A DNA stretch of 34,123 bases from Thermodesulfobacteriota bacterium (GCA_030835345.1 JAURPH010000003.1:1-34123), one strand, 5' to 3'. Shown: positions 16,080-27,221, counted from the first letter of the stretch. Notes: generated from the sequence alone by a model not told the origin. Translations and numbers: made by a program.

Positions 16080-16868
16080 CTAATAATGACATGTAGAACA
16101 GTCTTTTAGCCAAGCAACCTCCTCTTCAATATTAATTAGCTTAGGAGCATAATCTTTATTACTGTGCTTATCTCCTAATTGATGATCATAATCTTTATAT
16201 AATTTATCTGATCGAATTCTACCCGTATGTGACATTATTCTCTTATCTGTTTCCGAGAGTTCGCTCATACCTTTATGTTTTGCCTCAATAGCTTTAAAGT
16301 TTGCATCGAGTTTTTCCTCATGACAACTGATACACCAACCCATCTGAATTTTGACAATTGGCTTTGGTATATCAACTTCATCAACATTTCCATGACAAGT
16401 TGTACATTCTAACCCATATCTTATGTGAGGTTTGTGCGGAAATTTTGCATGTTCAGCAACATAGTGATAATTTACCCATACAATAGGCTCTTTTCTTTCC
16501 CAATAGCCTGTAAGTTTTTTAATTTCTTCCTCAAAGACTATGCGTTTTCTGTTGTCATATAAATAATTATTGGGATCAATTACCTCACCTTTATATTCTT
16601 TAAGTCGTTTGGGATCATTTGAATCATATTCCGCCTTAACATAAGTATGACATCCCATACATTCCATAACTGACGGTATTCCAGGTTGAGATGATTTAGC
16701 TACATATGAATGGCAATAAGTACAAGGAATGTTATTTACACCTGAGTGAATTTTATGGCTAAAAGCTATTGGTTGATGAGGTTCATACTCTTTTATAAAA
16801 CCAAAGTATGTAATAGCCACAGTGGCTACAAAGGCGATTATAGTTAGAAAGATTAGCTTCTTCGACAA
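16080..16868 (-). CDS. actA: Alternative complex III pentahaem cytochrome c subunit ActA
   Basis: Five CXXCH haem c sites are seen at residues 49-53, 70-74, 155-159, 179-183 and 257-261 (the last two residues before the stop are HisTyr). The remaining His residues, such as FSHKIHSG, HYVAEHAKFPHKPH and IMSHTGR, are suitable second axial ligands. One N-terminal membrane anchor (about 4-24) places the hemes in the periplasm. The length (262) is in the family range. The start is TTG at 16866-16868: there is no upstream or nearby in-frame ATG, and AAGGA lies eight bases before it. It is the first gene of actABCDEF and has its own promoter immediately after bioD. Confidence 0.93.
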   Translation of the reverse strand: MSKKLIFLTIIAFVATVAITYFGFIKEYEPHQPIAFSHKIHSGVNNIPCTYCHSYVAKSSQPGIPSVMECMGCHTYVKAEYDSNDPKRLKEYKGEVIDPNNYLYDNRKRIVFEEEIKKLTGYWERKEPIVWVNYHYVAEHAKFPHKPHIRYGLECTTCHGNVDEVDIPKPIVKIQMGWCISCHEEKLDANFKAIEAKHKGMSELSETDKRIMSHTGRIRSDKLYKDYDHQLGDKHSNKDYAPKLINIEEEVAWLKDCSTCHY

Positions 16869-16897
16869 CTCTTTTATCCTTATTTTCTTTATGCGAC

Positions 16898-16913
16898 TTA
16901 CGGTGGTCCGTAA
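16898..16913. promoter_or_regulatory. Perfect dyad at the predicted act transcription start: candidate operator
   Basis: TTACGG-TGGT-CCGTAA is a perfect inverted repeat with six-base arms and a four-base spacer. It begins two bases beyond the -10 hexamer of the act promoter on the minus strand and covers the predicted start site. This is the usual place for a repressor operator. Its arms are GC-richer than the surroundings, so chance is less likely than for AT-only repeats here. It is not followed by a T-run and so is not a terminator of bioD. The binding protein is unknown. Confidence 0.5.
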
Positions 16914-16914
16914 A

Positions 16915-16942
16915 ATAATATCATAGTCAAAAGGGGTGTCAA
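16915..16942 (-). promoter_or_regulatory. Sigma-70-type promoter of the act operon
   Basis: On the minus strand TTGACA (16937-16942) is separated by 16 bases from TATTAT (16915-16920): a consensus -35 and a five-of-six -10. The -35 lies directly beyond the bioD stop codon. The predicted start is near 16908, about 40 bases before the actA TTG. Read-through from the upstream genes could add to its output. Confidence 0.7.
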
Positions 16943-17704
16943 TTAGTCAATAAAACTCTTTGCAAATTCAATTTTGGAATTACCAATAAATTGCTTTTGA
17001 TCAAAATTTCCATCTAAATTTTTATCTAAATAGTGTTTAGTTTTAGCATGAAAATTCGAATATTCTCTTTTCAAAAATTTAGGGATAACACCTGCTATTT
17101 TTATACCACTGTCCGCTAAATATATAGGATTATATAGCTCTGATATTTTTGGGTTTTTTGGGTAATTATTAAAAATAACCCCTTTAAAGCTTATTTTCTC
17201 ATCTTTTAAGGCATTTATTGATAGTAAAGTGTGATTTATGGTACCTAAATTAGAATTTATGATTAAATAACAGTGAGCATTTAAATCTTTAATTAAGTTT
17301 ATTACCTTATATTTTTTAGTTAATGGCACCTCCAATCCACCCGCACCTTCAACTAAAATCAAAGGATAATCTTTTCTTAATTCATTTATATTTTTTTTTA
17401 TAAGTGAAATGTTGATTCTTTTATTTTCTATTAAGGATGCTGTGTATGGAGATATTGGATTAGAAAAAGAATAATAATTAAAGAAATCAACATTTTTTCT
17501 GATTTCAATATCCTTTTTATTAAATTTCTTGATGAAATCCAAATCAGATTTATTTTTTCTATTAACACCAGATTCTACTGGTTTAACAACGGCAATTTTC
17601 TTATATTTTTTTTTAGAATTTGATTTAAGAAATGAAGATAATATAATGGAGGTTGCAAAAGTTTTACCAATATCAGTATCGTTGCCGCTAATAAATAGAA
17701 TCAT
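16943..17704 (-). CDS. bioD: Dethiobiotin synthetase
   Basis: ATP-dependent closure of the ureido ring from 7,8-diaminopelargonate and CO2, the penultimate step of biotin synthesis. The P-loop is FISGNDTDIGKTFATS at residues 4-19, matching the family GTDTxVGKT pattern with one change (Asn for Thr after Gly). Further motifs are AVVKPVESGV with the substrate-binding Lys/Glu/Ser region, VEGAGGLEVPL and INSNLGTINHTLLS. At 253 residues it is a little longer than typical BioD (about 225), with an Asn/Lys/Phe-rich tail. No bioA, bioB or bioF is nearby. Its ATG abuts the stop of the peroxiredoxin gene and its end abuts the act promoter, so it is probably the last gene of the tpx-sufT-bcp-bioD segment. 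Confidence 0.92.
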   Translation of the reverse strand: MILFISGNDTDIGKTFATSIILSSFLKSNSKKKYKKIAVVKPVESGVNRKNKSDLDFIKKFNKKDIEIRKNVDFFNYYSFSNPISPYTASLIENKRINISLIKKNINELRKDYPLILVEGAGGLEVPLTKKYKVINLIKDLNAHCYLIINSNLGTINHTLLSINALKDEKISFKGVIFNNYPKNPKISELYNPIYLADSGIKIAGVIPKFLKREYSNFHAKTKHYLDKNLDGNFDQKQFIGNSKIEFAKSFID

Positions 17705-18148
17705 TTACAGATCAAGAAAACTTAAAACTTCTTCTCCATGGCTGGCAGCTTTAACTTTATCCCATATGAAAAGGATATTTCCTTGCTCATCAACTAAAAA
17801 ACTTTTTCTATTTGCTGAACCTTTTTCATTTAAAACACCATAAGAAGATATAATCTTCTTATCAGTATCAGGAACTAAATCAAAATTTAAATTGAATTTG
17901 GATTTAAAGTTTGCATGAGACTTTTCAGAATCTTTACTAACTCCTATCACTTTAATATTTTTTTCTAGTAAATCATCCATCGAATCTCTCAAAGAACATG
18001 CTTGCTTGGTGCAACCAGGAGTATTGTCTCTAGGGTAAAAATAAATTAGAACTTTTTGGCCCTTGTGGTCTGAAAGAGATAATGAATTCCCATCTGAATC
18101 GATATATTTAAAATTCGGCGCCTTTTTACCAACTGATATATTACTCAT
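17705..18148 (-). CDS. bcp: Thioredoxin-dependent peroxiredoxin of the Bcp/PrxQ type
   Basis: This 147-residue thiol peroxidase reduces hydrogen peroxide and organic hydroperoxides at the expense of thioredoxin. Residues 3-15 (NISVGKKAPNFKY) are the usual start of the fold. YFYPRDNTPGCTKQACSLRD at about 32-51 holds the peroxidatic Cys (PGC) and, five residues later, the resolving Cys typical of atypical two-Cys PrxQ proteins. IGVSKDSEKSHANFKSKF follows. No signal peptide, so cytoplasmic. It is adjacent to bioD and to a sufT-like gene without spacing, and near tpx, forming a redox-protection group. Recognition is secure at family level. Confidence 0.95.
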   Translation of the reverse strand: MSNISVGKKAPNFKYIDSDGNSLSLSDHKGQKVLIYFYPRDNTPGCTKQACSLRDSMDDLLEKNIKVIGVSKDSEKSHANFKSKFNLNFDLVPDTDKKIISSYGVLNEKGSANRKSFLVDEQGNILFIWDKVKAASHGEEVLSFLDL

Positions 18149-18451
18149 CTAATCTATACCCATGCTTGCGCGAGCTTCTTCGCTCATTCTCTCAGGGGTC
18201 CAAGGTGGATCCCAAACAATTTCAATATTCGCCTCTTTTACTTCATCAAGCTCGCTTACTAATGTTTGAGATTCTAAAATAATTTCTCTTGCTGAAGGGC
18301 AACCTGGTGAAGTCATTGTCATTTGTAAATTGACAATATCTCCATCGATTGCAATATCATAAACTAATCCCAAATTAACTATATCAATTGGTATCTCTGG
18401 ATCATAGACATGTGATAATGCTTCTAATACTTTTTCTTTTGTAACTGCCAT
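18149..18451 (-). CDS. SufT/MIP18-family (DUF59) iron-sulfur assembly factor
   Basis: The 100-residue protein is a single MIP18/DUF59 domain. Motifs are HVYDPEIPIDIVNLGLVYDI at residues 14-33, MTMTSPGCPSAREI with the conserved Cys, and VWDPPWTPERMSEEAR near the C-terminus; the last two are typical of the SufT/YitW/PaaD group. Members help mature Fe-S proteins under high demand; PaaD members serve phenylacetate oxygenase, but no paa genes are here. Candidate clients in this window include ActB, QueG, ThiC and GltB, all of which carry Fe-S clusters; that link is inference. It abuts bcp and starts two bases after the tpx stop. Confidence 0.88.
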   Translation of the reverse strand: MAVTKEKVLEALSHVYDPEIPIDIVNLGLVYDIAIDGDIVNLQMTMTSPGCPSAREIILESQTLVSELDEVKEANIEIVWDPPWTPERMSEEARASMGID

Positions 18452-18453
18452 GA

Positions 18454-18972
18454 TTACACTAAACTCTTGATAACTGATAAAGCTGCTTCAAAATTTGGTT
18501 CACTTGCAATCTCTGGAACATATTCAACATGCTTAACAGTATTATCTTTATCTAAAACGAATACGGCTCTCGCTAGAAGACCTTTATCTTTTATTAAAAT
18601 CCCATATGCTGAACCAAAATTATTTCCTAAATAATCAGATATATTTTCAACTCTCTCAATTCCTTCAGAACCGCAAAATCTTTTTTGGGCAAAAGGTAAA
18701 TCAGAGCTTACGGTATATATCTTTAAATCACCATTAATATTTGCTGCCTCTTCATTGAATCTTCTGGTTTGTGCTGAACAAACTGGTGTATCAACTGACA
18801 GTATCACATTAAAAACTTTCACTGAATCACCCATATCTGCAAGTGAAACCTTTGGCATTAGTCCCTGATCACAAATAAAATCGGGTGCCTTATCTCCTAT
18901 TTTTAATTCAGGACCAATTAAAGTTATTGGATTACCTTTTAAAGTTACTGCTGAATCTCTTTCAATACTCAT
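18454..18972 (-). CDS. tpx: Thiol peroxidase, atypical two-Cys peroxiredoxin
   Basis: The 172-residue length and motifs match Tpx: TLKGNPITLIGPELKIGDKAP at the N-terminus, then VFNVILSVDTPVCSAQTRRFN with the peroxidatic Cys in TPVC. The resolving Cys is about 34 residues later in FAQKRFCGSEGIE, and GLLARAVFVLDKDN lies near the end. It reduces lipid and alkyl hydroperoxides using thioredoxin in the cytoplasm. AAAGGAG eight bases before the ATG is one of the best ribosome binding sites in the window, consistent with high expression. It heads the tpx-sufT-bcp-bioD segment and is separated from queG by 49 bases, which may hold a weak promoter. Confidence 0.96.
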   Translation of the reverse strand: MSIERDSAVTLKGNPITLIGPELKIGDKAPDFICDQGLMPKVSLADMGDSVKVFNVILSVDTPVCSAQTRRFNEEAANINGDLKIYTVSSDLPFAQKRFCGSEGIERVENISDYLGNNFGSAYGILIKDKGLLARAVFVLDKDNTVKHVEYVPEIASEPNFEAALSVIKSLV

Positions 18973-19021
18973 AATATAAACTCCTTTCTAAAACATAAGG
19001 TAAACAGATATCAATTTAGTG

Positions 19022-20071
19022 TCAAGAATCGTCAGAGTCTAGTCTAATTAAAGCCTGCTTGGCAGTTATTGATAATACATGGTCTTCTGAATGGGTATAT
19101 TTTAAAATTCTATCTTTATAAGATTTTTGACCTGAATTACCCATTACATTTAAAATGTTTCTAATTAAGCCATTTTTCTTCGCTCTTTTTACTGGACTTT
19201 TAATTTTCATGGTTTCCCAGTCTGTTTCTACCAAGTCAAGAATATTATCCAATTCAGGTGAAACAAATTCATCTCGAAGGTTCCAATTAAAATTATTTTT
19301 AATTTTAGACTTACTATTCCAAGGACATACCTCTTGGCAAATATCACATCCATATATATTACTTCCAACTTGTTTAACAAAGTCTTTTGATACTTCTTTT
19401 TTATTTTCAATAGTTAAGTAAGAGATACATTTATTAGAATCAACAACCTTATCTTCAATGATTGCATTTGTTGGACAAGCATCTATACATCTAGTGCATG
19501 TACCACACATGTCTTTTACAGGTTCATCATAAATGAACTCCTCGCTAATCAAAATTTCAGCTAGAAAAAACCATGATCCAAGACCTTTATTTATCAAGCA
19601 TGAGTTTTTACCTATCCATCCAATACCAGCTTCTTTTGCATACCCTCTTTCTAAAACTGGTCCAGTATCTACATAAACCTTGTGTTTAATAGGGTTATTA
19701 AAAAACTTTTCGATTTCTTTTGCAATTGATTTCAATTTTTTTTCTAAAATTTTATGATAATCATCAATTATGGCATATCTTGCAATCCATCCATGGTTAC
19801 TTTTTACATTATGAGAGTTTATTTTGTTCTCTAAAACATTGTAATTGATTGCACAGGAAATGATGCTTTTAAATGAGGAGTCTATAAAAGAAACTGGCTT
19901 TTGTCTTTTATCGTTTTCCATATAATCCATCTTGGCATTATATTTTTGATCTAACCACTTTTTAAGGTGACTAAAATCATCAATAGTCTTACATGAAGAA
20001 AATCCAACGAAGTCAAATCCTTCTGAATAAAACAAATCTTTAATCTCGTTCTGTAAATTAATTTTGGGCAT
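19022..20071 (-). CDS. queG: Epoxyqueuosine reductase
   Basis: QueG performs the last step of queuosine tRNA modification, reducing epoxyqueuosine in the wobble position of tRNA with GUN anticodons; it uses cobalamin and two [4Fe-4S] clusters. At 349 residues it is of usual length. The N-terminal half carries DYMENDKRQKP, VDTGPVLERGYAKEAGIGWIGKN and LGSWFFLAEILIS, all family-typical. Two ferredoxin motifs follow, CGTCTRCIDACPTNAI (about 187-202) and CDICQEVCPWN (about 240-250). The C-terminus has the HEAT-like helical part ending LIRLDSDDS. It overlaps the end of aroK by 14 bases. Together with ethylmalonyl-CoA mutase it means the cell needs B12 or an analogue. Confidence 0.95.
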   Translation of the reverse strand: MPKINLQNEIKDLFYSEGFDFVGFSSCKTIDDFSHLKKWLDQKYNAKMDYMENDKRQKPVSFIDSSFKSIISCAINYNVLENKINSHNVKSNHGWIARYAIIDDYHKILEKKLKSIAKEIEKFFNNPIKHKVYVDTGPVLERGYAKEAGIGWIGKNSCLINKGLGSWFFLAEILISEEFIYDEPVKDMCGTCTRCIDACPTNAIIEDKVVDSNKCISYLTIENKKEVSKDFVKQVGSNIYGCDICQEVCPWNSKSKIKNNFNWNLRDEFVSPELDNILDLVETDWETMKIKSPVKRAKKNGLIRNILNVMGNSGQKSYKDRILKYTHSEDHVLSITAKQALIRLDSDDS

Positions 20072-20570
20072 GAAGATTATAAAGGGAAATTATTTCATCA
20101 CTAATTTCACTTGGATTCTTAAAGTCAGTAGTTATGTGGTATTTAAATGATTCATAGGTGTCTTGCCTGGATTGAAATAAATTTTTTGCTGTGCTATATG
20201 GATCATCAGTCAACAATAAGGGTCTAGTTTTATCCTCTTTGATTCTTTTAAAAATATTTTCGAAATCAGCCTTTAAATATATTGAGAAAGTTTCTTTTAA
20301 AATCTTACAATTTTCACTTCTTAAGATTATTCCTCCACCCGTTGATATAACTGAATTCTCCGAATTTCTAAGCTTCTTTAATTGTTGAACCTCTAAATCT
20401 CTAAAAGCCGATTCCCCATCAACTTCGAAAATTTCACTAATTGCTTTTCCTTGTTCAATTTCTATAGAGTGGTCTGTATCGATTAATTCAAATCTTAACT
20501 TTTCTGCTAAAGACTTACCTACGGTAGTCTTACCAGCCCCCATAAAACCAATCAAAAAAATACTTTTCAT
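20058..20570 (-). CDS. aroK: Shikimate kinase
   Basis: Phosphorylates shikimate at the 3-hydroxyl, fifth step of the common aromatic amino acid pathway. The 170-residue protein begins MKSIFLIGFMGAGKTTVGKS with the Walker A loop at about 9-16. FELIDTDHSIE holds the Mg/shikimate Asp pair, and AFRDLEVQQL and ISTGGGIILR (about 76-85) hold the shikimate-binding Arg and GGG motif. The lid Arg is in KEDKTRPLL. The start overlaps the end of ribE by four bases, and its own end overlaps queG, so translation is coupled at both sides. No aroB is adjacent, unlike the common aroKB pairing. Confidence 0.95.
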   Translation of the reverse strand: MKSIFLIGFMGAGKTTVGKSLAEKLRFELIDTDHSIEIEQGKAISEIFEVDGESAFRDLEVQQLKKLRNSENSVISTGGGIILRSENCKILKETFSIYLKADFENIFKRIKEDKTRPLLLTDDPYSTAKNLFQSRQDTYESFKYHITTDFKNPSEISDEIISLYNLHAQN

Positions 20571-21160
20571 TTAACAACCATTTTTTCTATATATTTTGCT
20601 ACCATGTCGAATTCTAAATTAACAACATCTCCAACTCTCCATTCATTAGAGTTGGTTTTTGAATCTGTATGAGGGATTATGTTTACAGAAAGTTTATTTT
20701 TGACTATATCATTAACTGTTAAGCTAATACCATCTATGGCAACAGATCCCTTTTCAATGACATATCTAGCATATTTTTTACCAAACTTAATCCAATATTT
20801 TATAGACTCTCCATCTTCTGCTATATCAGATATTTCACCAACATTATCTACATGACCACTGACTATATGACCGCCGAATCTTGAGCTAGCTTTCATTGCT
20901 CTTTCTAAGTTTAAAGAACTGCCTTCTTGCTTTAATCCTATATTAGTTTTCTCCAGAGTTTCTTTTGAAGCTAGAGTTTTGAAAAAAGTTTTACCAGATG
21001 AAATTACCGTCAAACAAGTTCCATTTACTGAAATAGATTCGCCTAAATTAAATTTAGGCTTTGAAATAATACTACATCCTATAGTTAAAATCTTTTCACC
21101 TGAATCTCTCTGGTCGATTTTTTTTAATAATCCAACTTCTTCAACTATTCCTGTAAACAA
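20567..21160 (-). CDS. ribE: Riboflavin synthase alpha chain
   Basis: Dismutates two 6,7-dimethyl-8-ribityllumazine molecules to riboflavin. The protein has the two tandem lumazine-binding beta-barrel repeats (about 1-95 and 96-197). Motifs include SISVNGTCLTVI in the first repeat, FGGHIVSGHVDNVG at the boundary and VAIDGISLTVND in the second. I place the start at TTG 21158-21160. It gives the conserved N-terminus (M)FTGIVEEVG, and GGGAG lies eight bases upstream; the longer frame would start inside this binding site. The resulting 197 residues fit the family (about 200-215). The gene overlaps the end of lspA by 20 bases and the start of aroK by four. No other rib gene or FMN riboswitch is seen. 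Confidence 0.93.
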   Translation of the reverse strand: MFTGIVEEVGLLKKIDQRDSGEKILTIGCSIISKPKFNLGESISVNGTCLTVISSGKTFFKTLASKETLEKTNIGLKQEGSSLNLERAMKASSRFGGHIVSGHVDNVGEISDIAEDGESIKYWIKFGKKYARYVIEKGSVAIDGISLTVNDIVKNKLSVNIIPHTDSKTNSNEWRVGDVVNLEFDMVAKYIEKMVVK

Positions 21161-21605
21161 TATTAAGTCTCCCAAATGATTGTAATAAAAATAATATTAT
21201 ACCAACTGAAATGAATAGGTCTGCAAAATTAAAAGCAGGCCAGTGAAAATTCTTATAATAAATATCAATAAAATCTACTACTCCGTTTAAAAAAAATCTA
21301 TCAAATGAATTTCCAATTGCTCCTGCGAGTAAAAGAGAAGATGCTAATTTTAAAGTTTTATCATCATAGTAAATTTTAAGGATTAAGTATGTTGCTAAAA
21401 TAAATATAATGAAATGAGCAATAAAAATATAATCTAAATTGGAGCCTGAAAATAAACCAAATATAAATCCCGAATTTTTATAATATACAAGATTTAACCA
21501 ACTATTAACTGGAACAACCTGGCCATAAGATAGATTGTTAACTATTAAGTACTTAGTTAATTGATCAATCGATGAGAACAATACTACGAGGGATAAAAAA
21601 TTCAT
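21141..21605 (-). CDS. lspA: Lipoprotein signal peptidase II
   Basis: Integral inner-membrane aspartyl protease that removes the signal peptide of diacylated prolipoproteins. The 154 residues contain four membrane helices (about 2-14, 60-82, 88-102, 125-145). The early DQLTKYLIV motif and NSGFIFGLF are conserved family elements. The two catalytic Asp residues are in GNSFDRFFLNGVVDF (about 96-112) and FNFADLFISVG (about 122-132). It directly abuts greA. Clients in this window include the lipoprotein at 6622-7293 and probably ActB. Confidence 0.94.
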   Translation of the reverse strand: MNFLSLVVLFSSIDQLTKYLIVNNLSYGQVVPVNSWLNLVYYKNSGFIFGLFSGSNLDYIFIAHFIIFILATYLILKIYYDDKTLKLASSLLLAGAIGNSFDRFFLNGVVDFIDIYYKNFHWPAFNFADLFISVGIILFLLQSFGRLNIVYRNS

Positions 21606-22076
21606 TTAGAAAATCTTATTAAGAACAAAATCTTTAGTTCCAGAAGGTGTTTTAACTGAAAACTCGTCTCCCACCATCTTACCTATTAAACTTCTTCCTA
21701 TTGGTGATTCAATAGATATCGAACCCTTATCAGGGTCAGATTCTTCTGGGCCTAACAATTGATAACTTTGAATATCTCCTGTATCAAGATCTTCAATCTC
21801 AAAAGATAATCCAAAAATAATCTTCGATTTATCTTTTATAAGACTTGGATCAATTACAACGCATGAAGACAACTTGCTCTCAAGTTCATTAATCCTTTTA
21901 TCTACATAGGCTTGCCTTTCTTTTGCTGTTTCATATTCAGCATTCTCAGACAAGTCTCCAAGAGACCTCGCAAATTCTATCATTTTAATTACACGGGGTC
22001 TTTCCTCGTTCTTTAGTTTTTTAAGCTCTTCCTGTAATAACTTAAAACCATTGGTTGATATTGGTAATTTGTCCAT
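21606..22076 (-). CDS. greA: Transcript cleavage factor GreA
   Basis: Rescues backtracked RNA polymerase by stimulating cleavage of the nascent RNA end. The 156-residue protein has the expected N-terminal coiled coil (about 1-75), whose tip carries the acidic residues in SLGDLSENAEYETAKERQ (about 39-56). The C-terminal FKBP-like domain ends with ESPIGRSLIGKMVGDEFSVKTPSG. These are textbook Gre features; GreA rather than GreB is preferred because of the length and the LSENAEY tip. It lies 14 bases after carB, the same neighbour as in many proteobacteria (carAB-greA), and abuts lspA. Confidence 0.95.
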   Translation of the reverse strand: MDKLPISTNGFKLLQEELKKLKNEERPRVIKMIEFARSLGDLSENAEYETAKERQAYVDKRINELESKLSSCVVIDPSLIKDKSKIIFGLSFEIEDLDTGDIQSYQLLGPEESDPDKGSISIESPIGRSLIGKMVGDEFSVKTPSGTKDFVLNKIF

Positions 22077-22090
22077 GTGTAATTATACCC

Positions 22091-25000
22091 TTAAAAATAA
22101 TCTTGAAGAGGCTTAACTTCTATTGAACCATTATTTAAATAATCAATTGCATGGACACCAGCTGTAGCACCTGCAATTGTTGTAAAGTAAGGTATTTGCT
22201 TAATTAACGATGTTCTTCTAATGGAAAAAGATTCTACAATTTCGTTATTACTAAAGGTTGTATTTATAACTAAATCTATCTTGTCATTCTTTATTAAATC
22301 AATAATATTTGGATACCCATCTTTTACTTTTTTAACTAATGTTGATTCAATTAAATTATCCTTTAGAAACTTATTTGTTCCAACAGTTGCAACTAAATCA
22401 AATCCTATGCTAACTAGCTTCTTTGCTACAGGTAAAATTTTAGCTTTATCGCTATCTTTAATGCTTATAAAAGCCGTTCCTGAGGAAGGCAGCCTATTAC
22501 CAGCAGCTATCTGAGCTTTAGCAAAAGCTGCATACAAGTCTTTATCTATTCCCATAACCTCACCCGTCGATTTCATTTCTGGACCCAATATAGTATCCAC
22601 ATTAGGAAATTTAATGAATGGAAATACTGATTCTTTCACACAAAAATGATTTATTTCAAAACTTTCAGGCAACCCTAATTCTCCTAAAGATTTCCCAGCC
22701 ATAATTCTTGAAGCCATTTTTGCCAAAGGAACCCCAACAGCTTTTGAGATAAATGGAACTGTTCTACTTGCACGAGGGTTCACTTCAATTATAAAAATTT
22801 TTTCATCTTTGATTGCATATTGAATATTTAAAAAACCTTTTACTTTAAGTTTTAACCCAATATCTTTTGTTTTTTCTTTTATATCATTTATTACTTGACT
22901 CGATAAGGAATAAGGGGGCAATACCATAGTGCTATCGCCTGAATGAATACCTGCTTCTTCAATATGTTCTAAAATTCCACAAATACAAACATTCGACCCA
23001 TCTGAAATAGCGTCAACATCAACTTCTTTTGCATCATTCAAAAACCTGTCCATCAATACTGGTCTTTCATTAGAGGCTTTAACAGCTTCTGTTAGATATT
23101 TTTCTAATTCAGATTCTGAATATACAATTTCCATTGCTCTTCCGCCCAAAACATAAGAAGGCCTTACAATTATAGGAAATCCCAAATCTTTTGATTTTAA
23201 AAGAGCTTCATCTGATGATTTCGCAATTGCAGATTCTGGTTGAAGGACATTTAATTCTTTCATTAATGAATTAAATCTTTCACGATCTTCGGCTAAATCT
23301 ATACTATCAGGAGAGGTTCCTATTATCTTTCCACCAGAGGCTTCAATATCTAATGCTAGTTTTAAGGGAGTTTGACCACCAAAGTGAACTATTATTCCAT
23401 CAGGCTTTTCTTTATTAATTATCGAAACAGTATCCTCAATCGTTAATGGTTCAAAATATAATTTATCAGAAGTATCATAATCAGTGCTTACTGTTTCTGG
23501 ATTACAATTAACCATAATAGTTTGATAACCATCCTCTTTTAAGGCGAAAGACGCATGAACACAACAGTAATCAAACTCAATACCTTGACCAATTCTATTA
23601 GGTCCTCCCCCCAAAATTAAGATTTTTTTTCTTTCATCAGAGGGTGATTCGTCCTCTTCTTGATAAGTTGAATAAAGATATGGAGTATAGGCTTCAAATT
23701 CAGCTGCACAGGTATCAACCATCTTATATACTGGAATAATATTATTTTTAATCCTTTCGTTTCGAATTTTCTCCTCTGAATGGTTTGTAATTAATGATAA
23801 GAACTTGTCAGAGATTCCATTTTCTTTTGCAAGTCTTAAATGAGAAGCTTCTAATCCGTTATCTTTTATTTCTTCTTCGATTTGAATTATTTCTTGTATG
23901 TTTTTCAAAAACCACTTGTCGATTTTTGTAATTGAAAAAATTTCATCTATAGACATTCCTACTCGAAATGCTGAGCCTAAATACCACAGCTTATTTGGAT
24001 TGTTTGAATTTAAAATTCTTTTTATTTCATCTTTATCATCAATAAAAAAATCAAACCCTGAAGTATCAGTTTCCATAGATCTTATTGCCTTCCCAAGGGC
24101 TTCTCTAAAATTGCTACCAATTGACATTACTTCACCAACAGATTTCATCTGTGTCCCTAGTTCTGGATTTGTTTGTGGAAACTTTTCAAAAGTAAACCTT
24201 GGTATTTTAACAACAACATAATCTAATGTTGGCTCAAAAGAAGCTGGGGTATCTCTTGTAATATCATTAGGCAATTCATCTAAGGTAAAACCAATCGCTA
24301 ACTTAGCTGCTATTTTTGCAATAGGATATCCTGTTGCTTTAGATGCAAGTGCTGAACTTCTAGAAACTCTTGGATTCATCTCAATTACTACAACATCGCC
24401 ATTATCAGGATTTACACCAAACTGAATATTAGATCCACCAGTATCAACTCCTATTTCCCTTATTATTGCAATGGAGTAATCTCTTAATTCTTGGTACTGC
24501 TTATCGGTTAGTGTTTGAGAGGGAGCAACGGTTATGCTGTCACCAGTATGTACTCCCATTGGATCAAAATTCTCAATAGAGCAAATTATGACTACATTGT
24601 CATTCTTATCTCTAACTACTTCTAGTTCATACTCTTTCCAGCCAACAATTGATTCATCTATTTGAACTTCAGATATTGGGCTTGAATCTAATGCGGATTT
24701 AAGCAAAGGTTCAAAATCTTCTTTGGAATATGCAATGCTCCCACCAGTTCCACCAAGTGTAAATGATGGTCTAAGAATTGCCGGAAAACCTATTTGTTCT
24801 ATATCCTTTAATCCTTTACTTACTTCATTAACTATAATACTTTTTGGTACCCTAAGGCCTATTGACTCGATTGCTTCTTTAAATTTTTCTCTTTTCTCCG
24901 CTTTATCAATTGCTTCAATTGAAGCACCAATAAGCTCAACATTATATTTTTTTAAAATACCAGCCTTATCTAGATCCATGGCTAAATTTAATGCTGTTTG

Positions 25001-25276
25001 ACCACCAATGGTCGGTAACAAAGCATCTGGTTTCTCTTTTTTGATTATTTTCTCTACAATATCTACTGTCAAAGGTTCTATGTAAGTCCTGTTAGAGAAA
25101 TCAGGATCTGTCATGATAGTTGCAGGATTACTGTTTATAAGTATTACCTTATAACCTTCTTCCATAAGAGCTTTACAGGCTTGAGTCCCTGAATAATCAA
25201 ACTCACATGCTTGTCCTATAACTATTGGGCCAGAACCTATTACTAGAATAGAATTAATATCTTCTCTCTTTGGCAT
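22091..25276 (-). CDS. carB: Carbamoyl phosphate synthase large subunit
   Basis: Makes carbamoyl phosphate for arginine and pyrimidine synthesis from bicarbonate, two ATP and glutamine-derived ammonia. The 1061 residues show two repeated halves. The first starts with [20 protein letters not shown], the second with [19 protein letters not shown]-like sequence at about 560-580. Each half has an ATP-grasp with [16 protein letters not shown] and [16 protein letters not shown]. The C-terminal methylglyoxal-synthase-like regulatory domain is present (about 930-1061). carA is not next to it in this window, although carAB is the common order. It follows thiC by 15 bases and is followed by greA. Confidence 0.97.
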   Translation of the reverse strand: MPKREDINSILVIGSGPIVIGQACEFDYSGTQACKALMEEGYKVILINSNPATIMTDPDFSNRTYIEPLTVDIVEKIIKKEKPDALLPTIGGQTALNLAMDLDKAGILKKYNVELIGASIEAIDKAEKREKFKEAIESIGLRVPKSIIVNEVSKGLKDIEQIGFPAILRPSFTLGGTGGSIAYSKEDFEPLLKSALDSSPISEVQIDESIVGWKEYELEVVRDKNDNVVIICSIENFDPMGVHTGDSITVAPSQTLTDKQYQELRDYSIAIIREIGVDTGGSNIQFGVNPDNGDVVVIEMNPRVSRSSALASKATGYPIAKIAAKLAIGFTLDELPNDITRDTPASFEPTLDYVVVKIPRFTFEKFPQTNPELGTQMKSVGEVMSIGSNFREALGKAIRSMETDTSGFDFFIDDKDEIKRILNSNNPNKLWYLGSAFRVGMSIDEIFSITKIDKWFLKNIQEIIQIEEEIKDNGLEASHLRLAKENGISDKFLSLITNHSEEKIRNERIKNNIIPVYKMVDTCAAEFEAYTPYLYSTYQEEDESPSDERKKILILGGGPNRIGQGIEFDYCCVHASFALKEDGYQTIMVNCNPETVSTDYDTSDKLYFEPLTIEDTVSIINKEKPDGIIVHFGGQTPLKLALDIEASGGKIIGTSPDSIDLAEDRERFNSLMKELNVLQPESAIAKSSDEALLKSKDLGFPIIVRPSYVLGGRAMEIVYSESELEKYLTEAVKASNERPVLMDRFLNDAKEVDVDAISDGSNVCICGILEHIEEAGIHSGDSTMVLPPYSLSSQVINDIKEKTKDIGLKLKVKGFLNIQYAIKDEKIFIIEVNPRASRTVPFISKAVGVPLAKMASRIMAGKSLGELGLPESFEINHFCVKESVFPFIKFPNVDTILGPEMKSTGEVMGIDKDLYAAFAKAQIAAGNRLPSSGTAFISIKDSDKAKILPVAKKLVSIGFDLVATVGTNKFLKDNLIESTLVKKVKDGYPNIIDLIKNDKIDLVINTTFSNNEIVESFSIRRTSLIKQIPYFTTIAGATAGVHAIDYLNNGSIEVKPLQDYF

Positions 25277-25291
25277 TTTTAAATCTCTATC

Positions 25292-27160
<1,869 letters not shown>

Positions 27161-27182
27161 TTACCATAATATTAAATTTTTA

Positions 27183-27202
27183 AATTATTTTAAAAAATAA
27201 TT
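27183..27202. repeat. AT-only inverted repeat between thiC and tsaD
   Basis: AATTATTTT (27183-27191) and AAAATAATT (27194-27202) form a perfect nine-base dyad with a two-base spacer. It lies in the 82-bp divergent region between thiC and tsaD, 19 bases before the tsaD start. It could be a shared operator, but in AT-only sequence chance dyads are common. Confidence 0.35.
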
Positions 27203-27221
27203 CTTTAAGCATAATATCAAT

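Noticed and set aside
18997-19025. TTGACA overlapping the queG stop, possible tpx promoter on the minus strand
   Set aside because: The -35 is perfect but the hexamer 17 bases downstream (TACCTT) is poor, and no better -10 is at 16-18 bases. Left as unproven.
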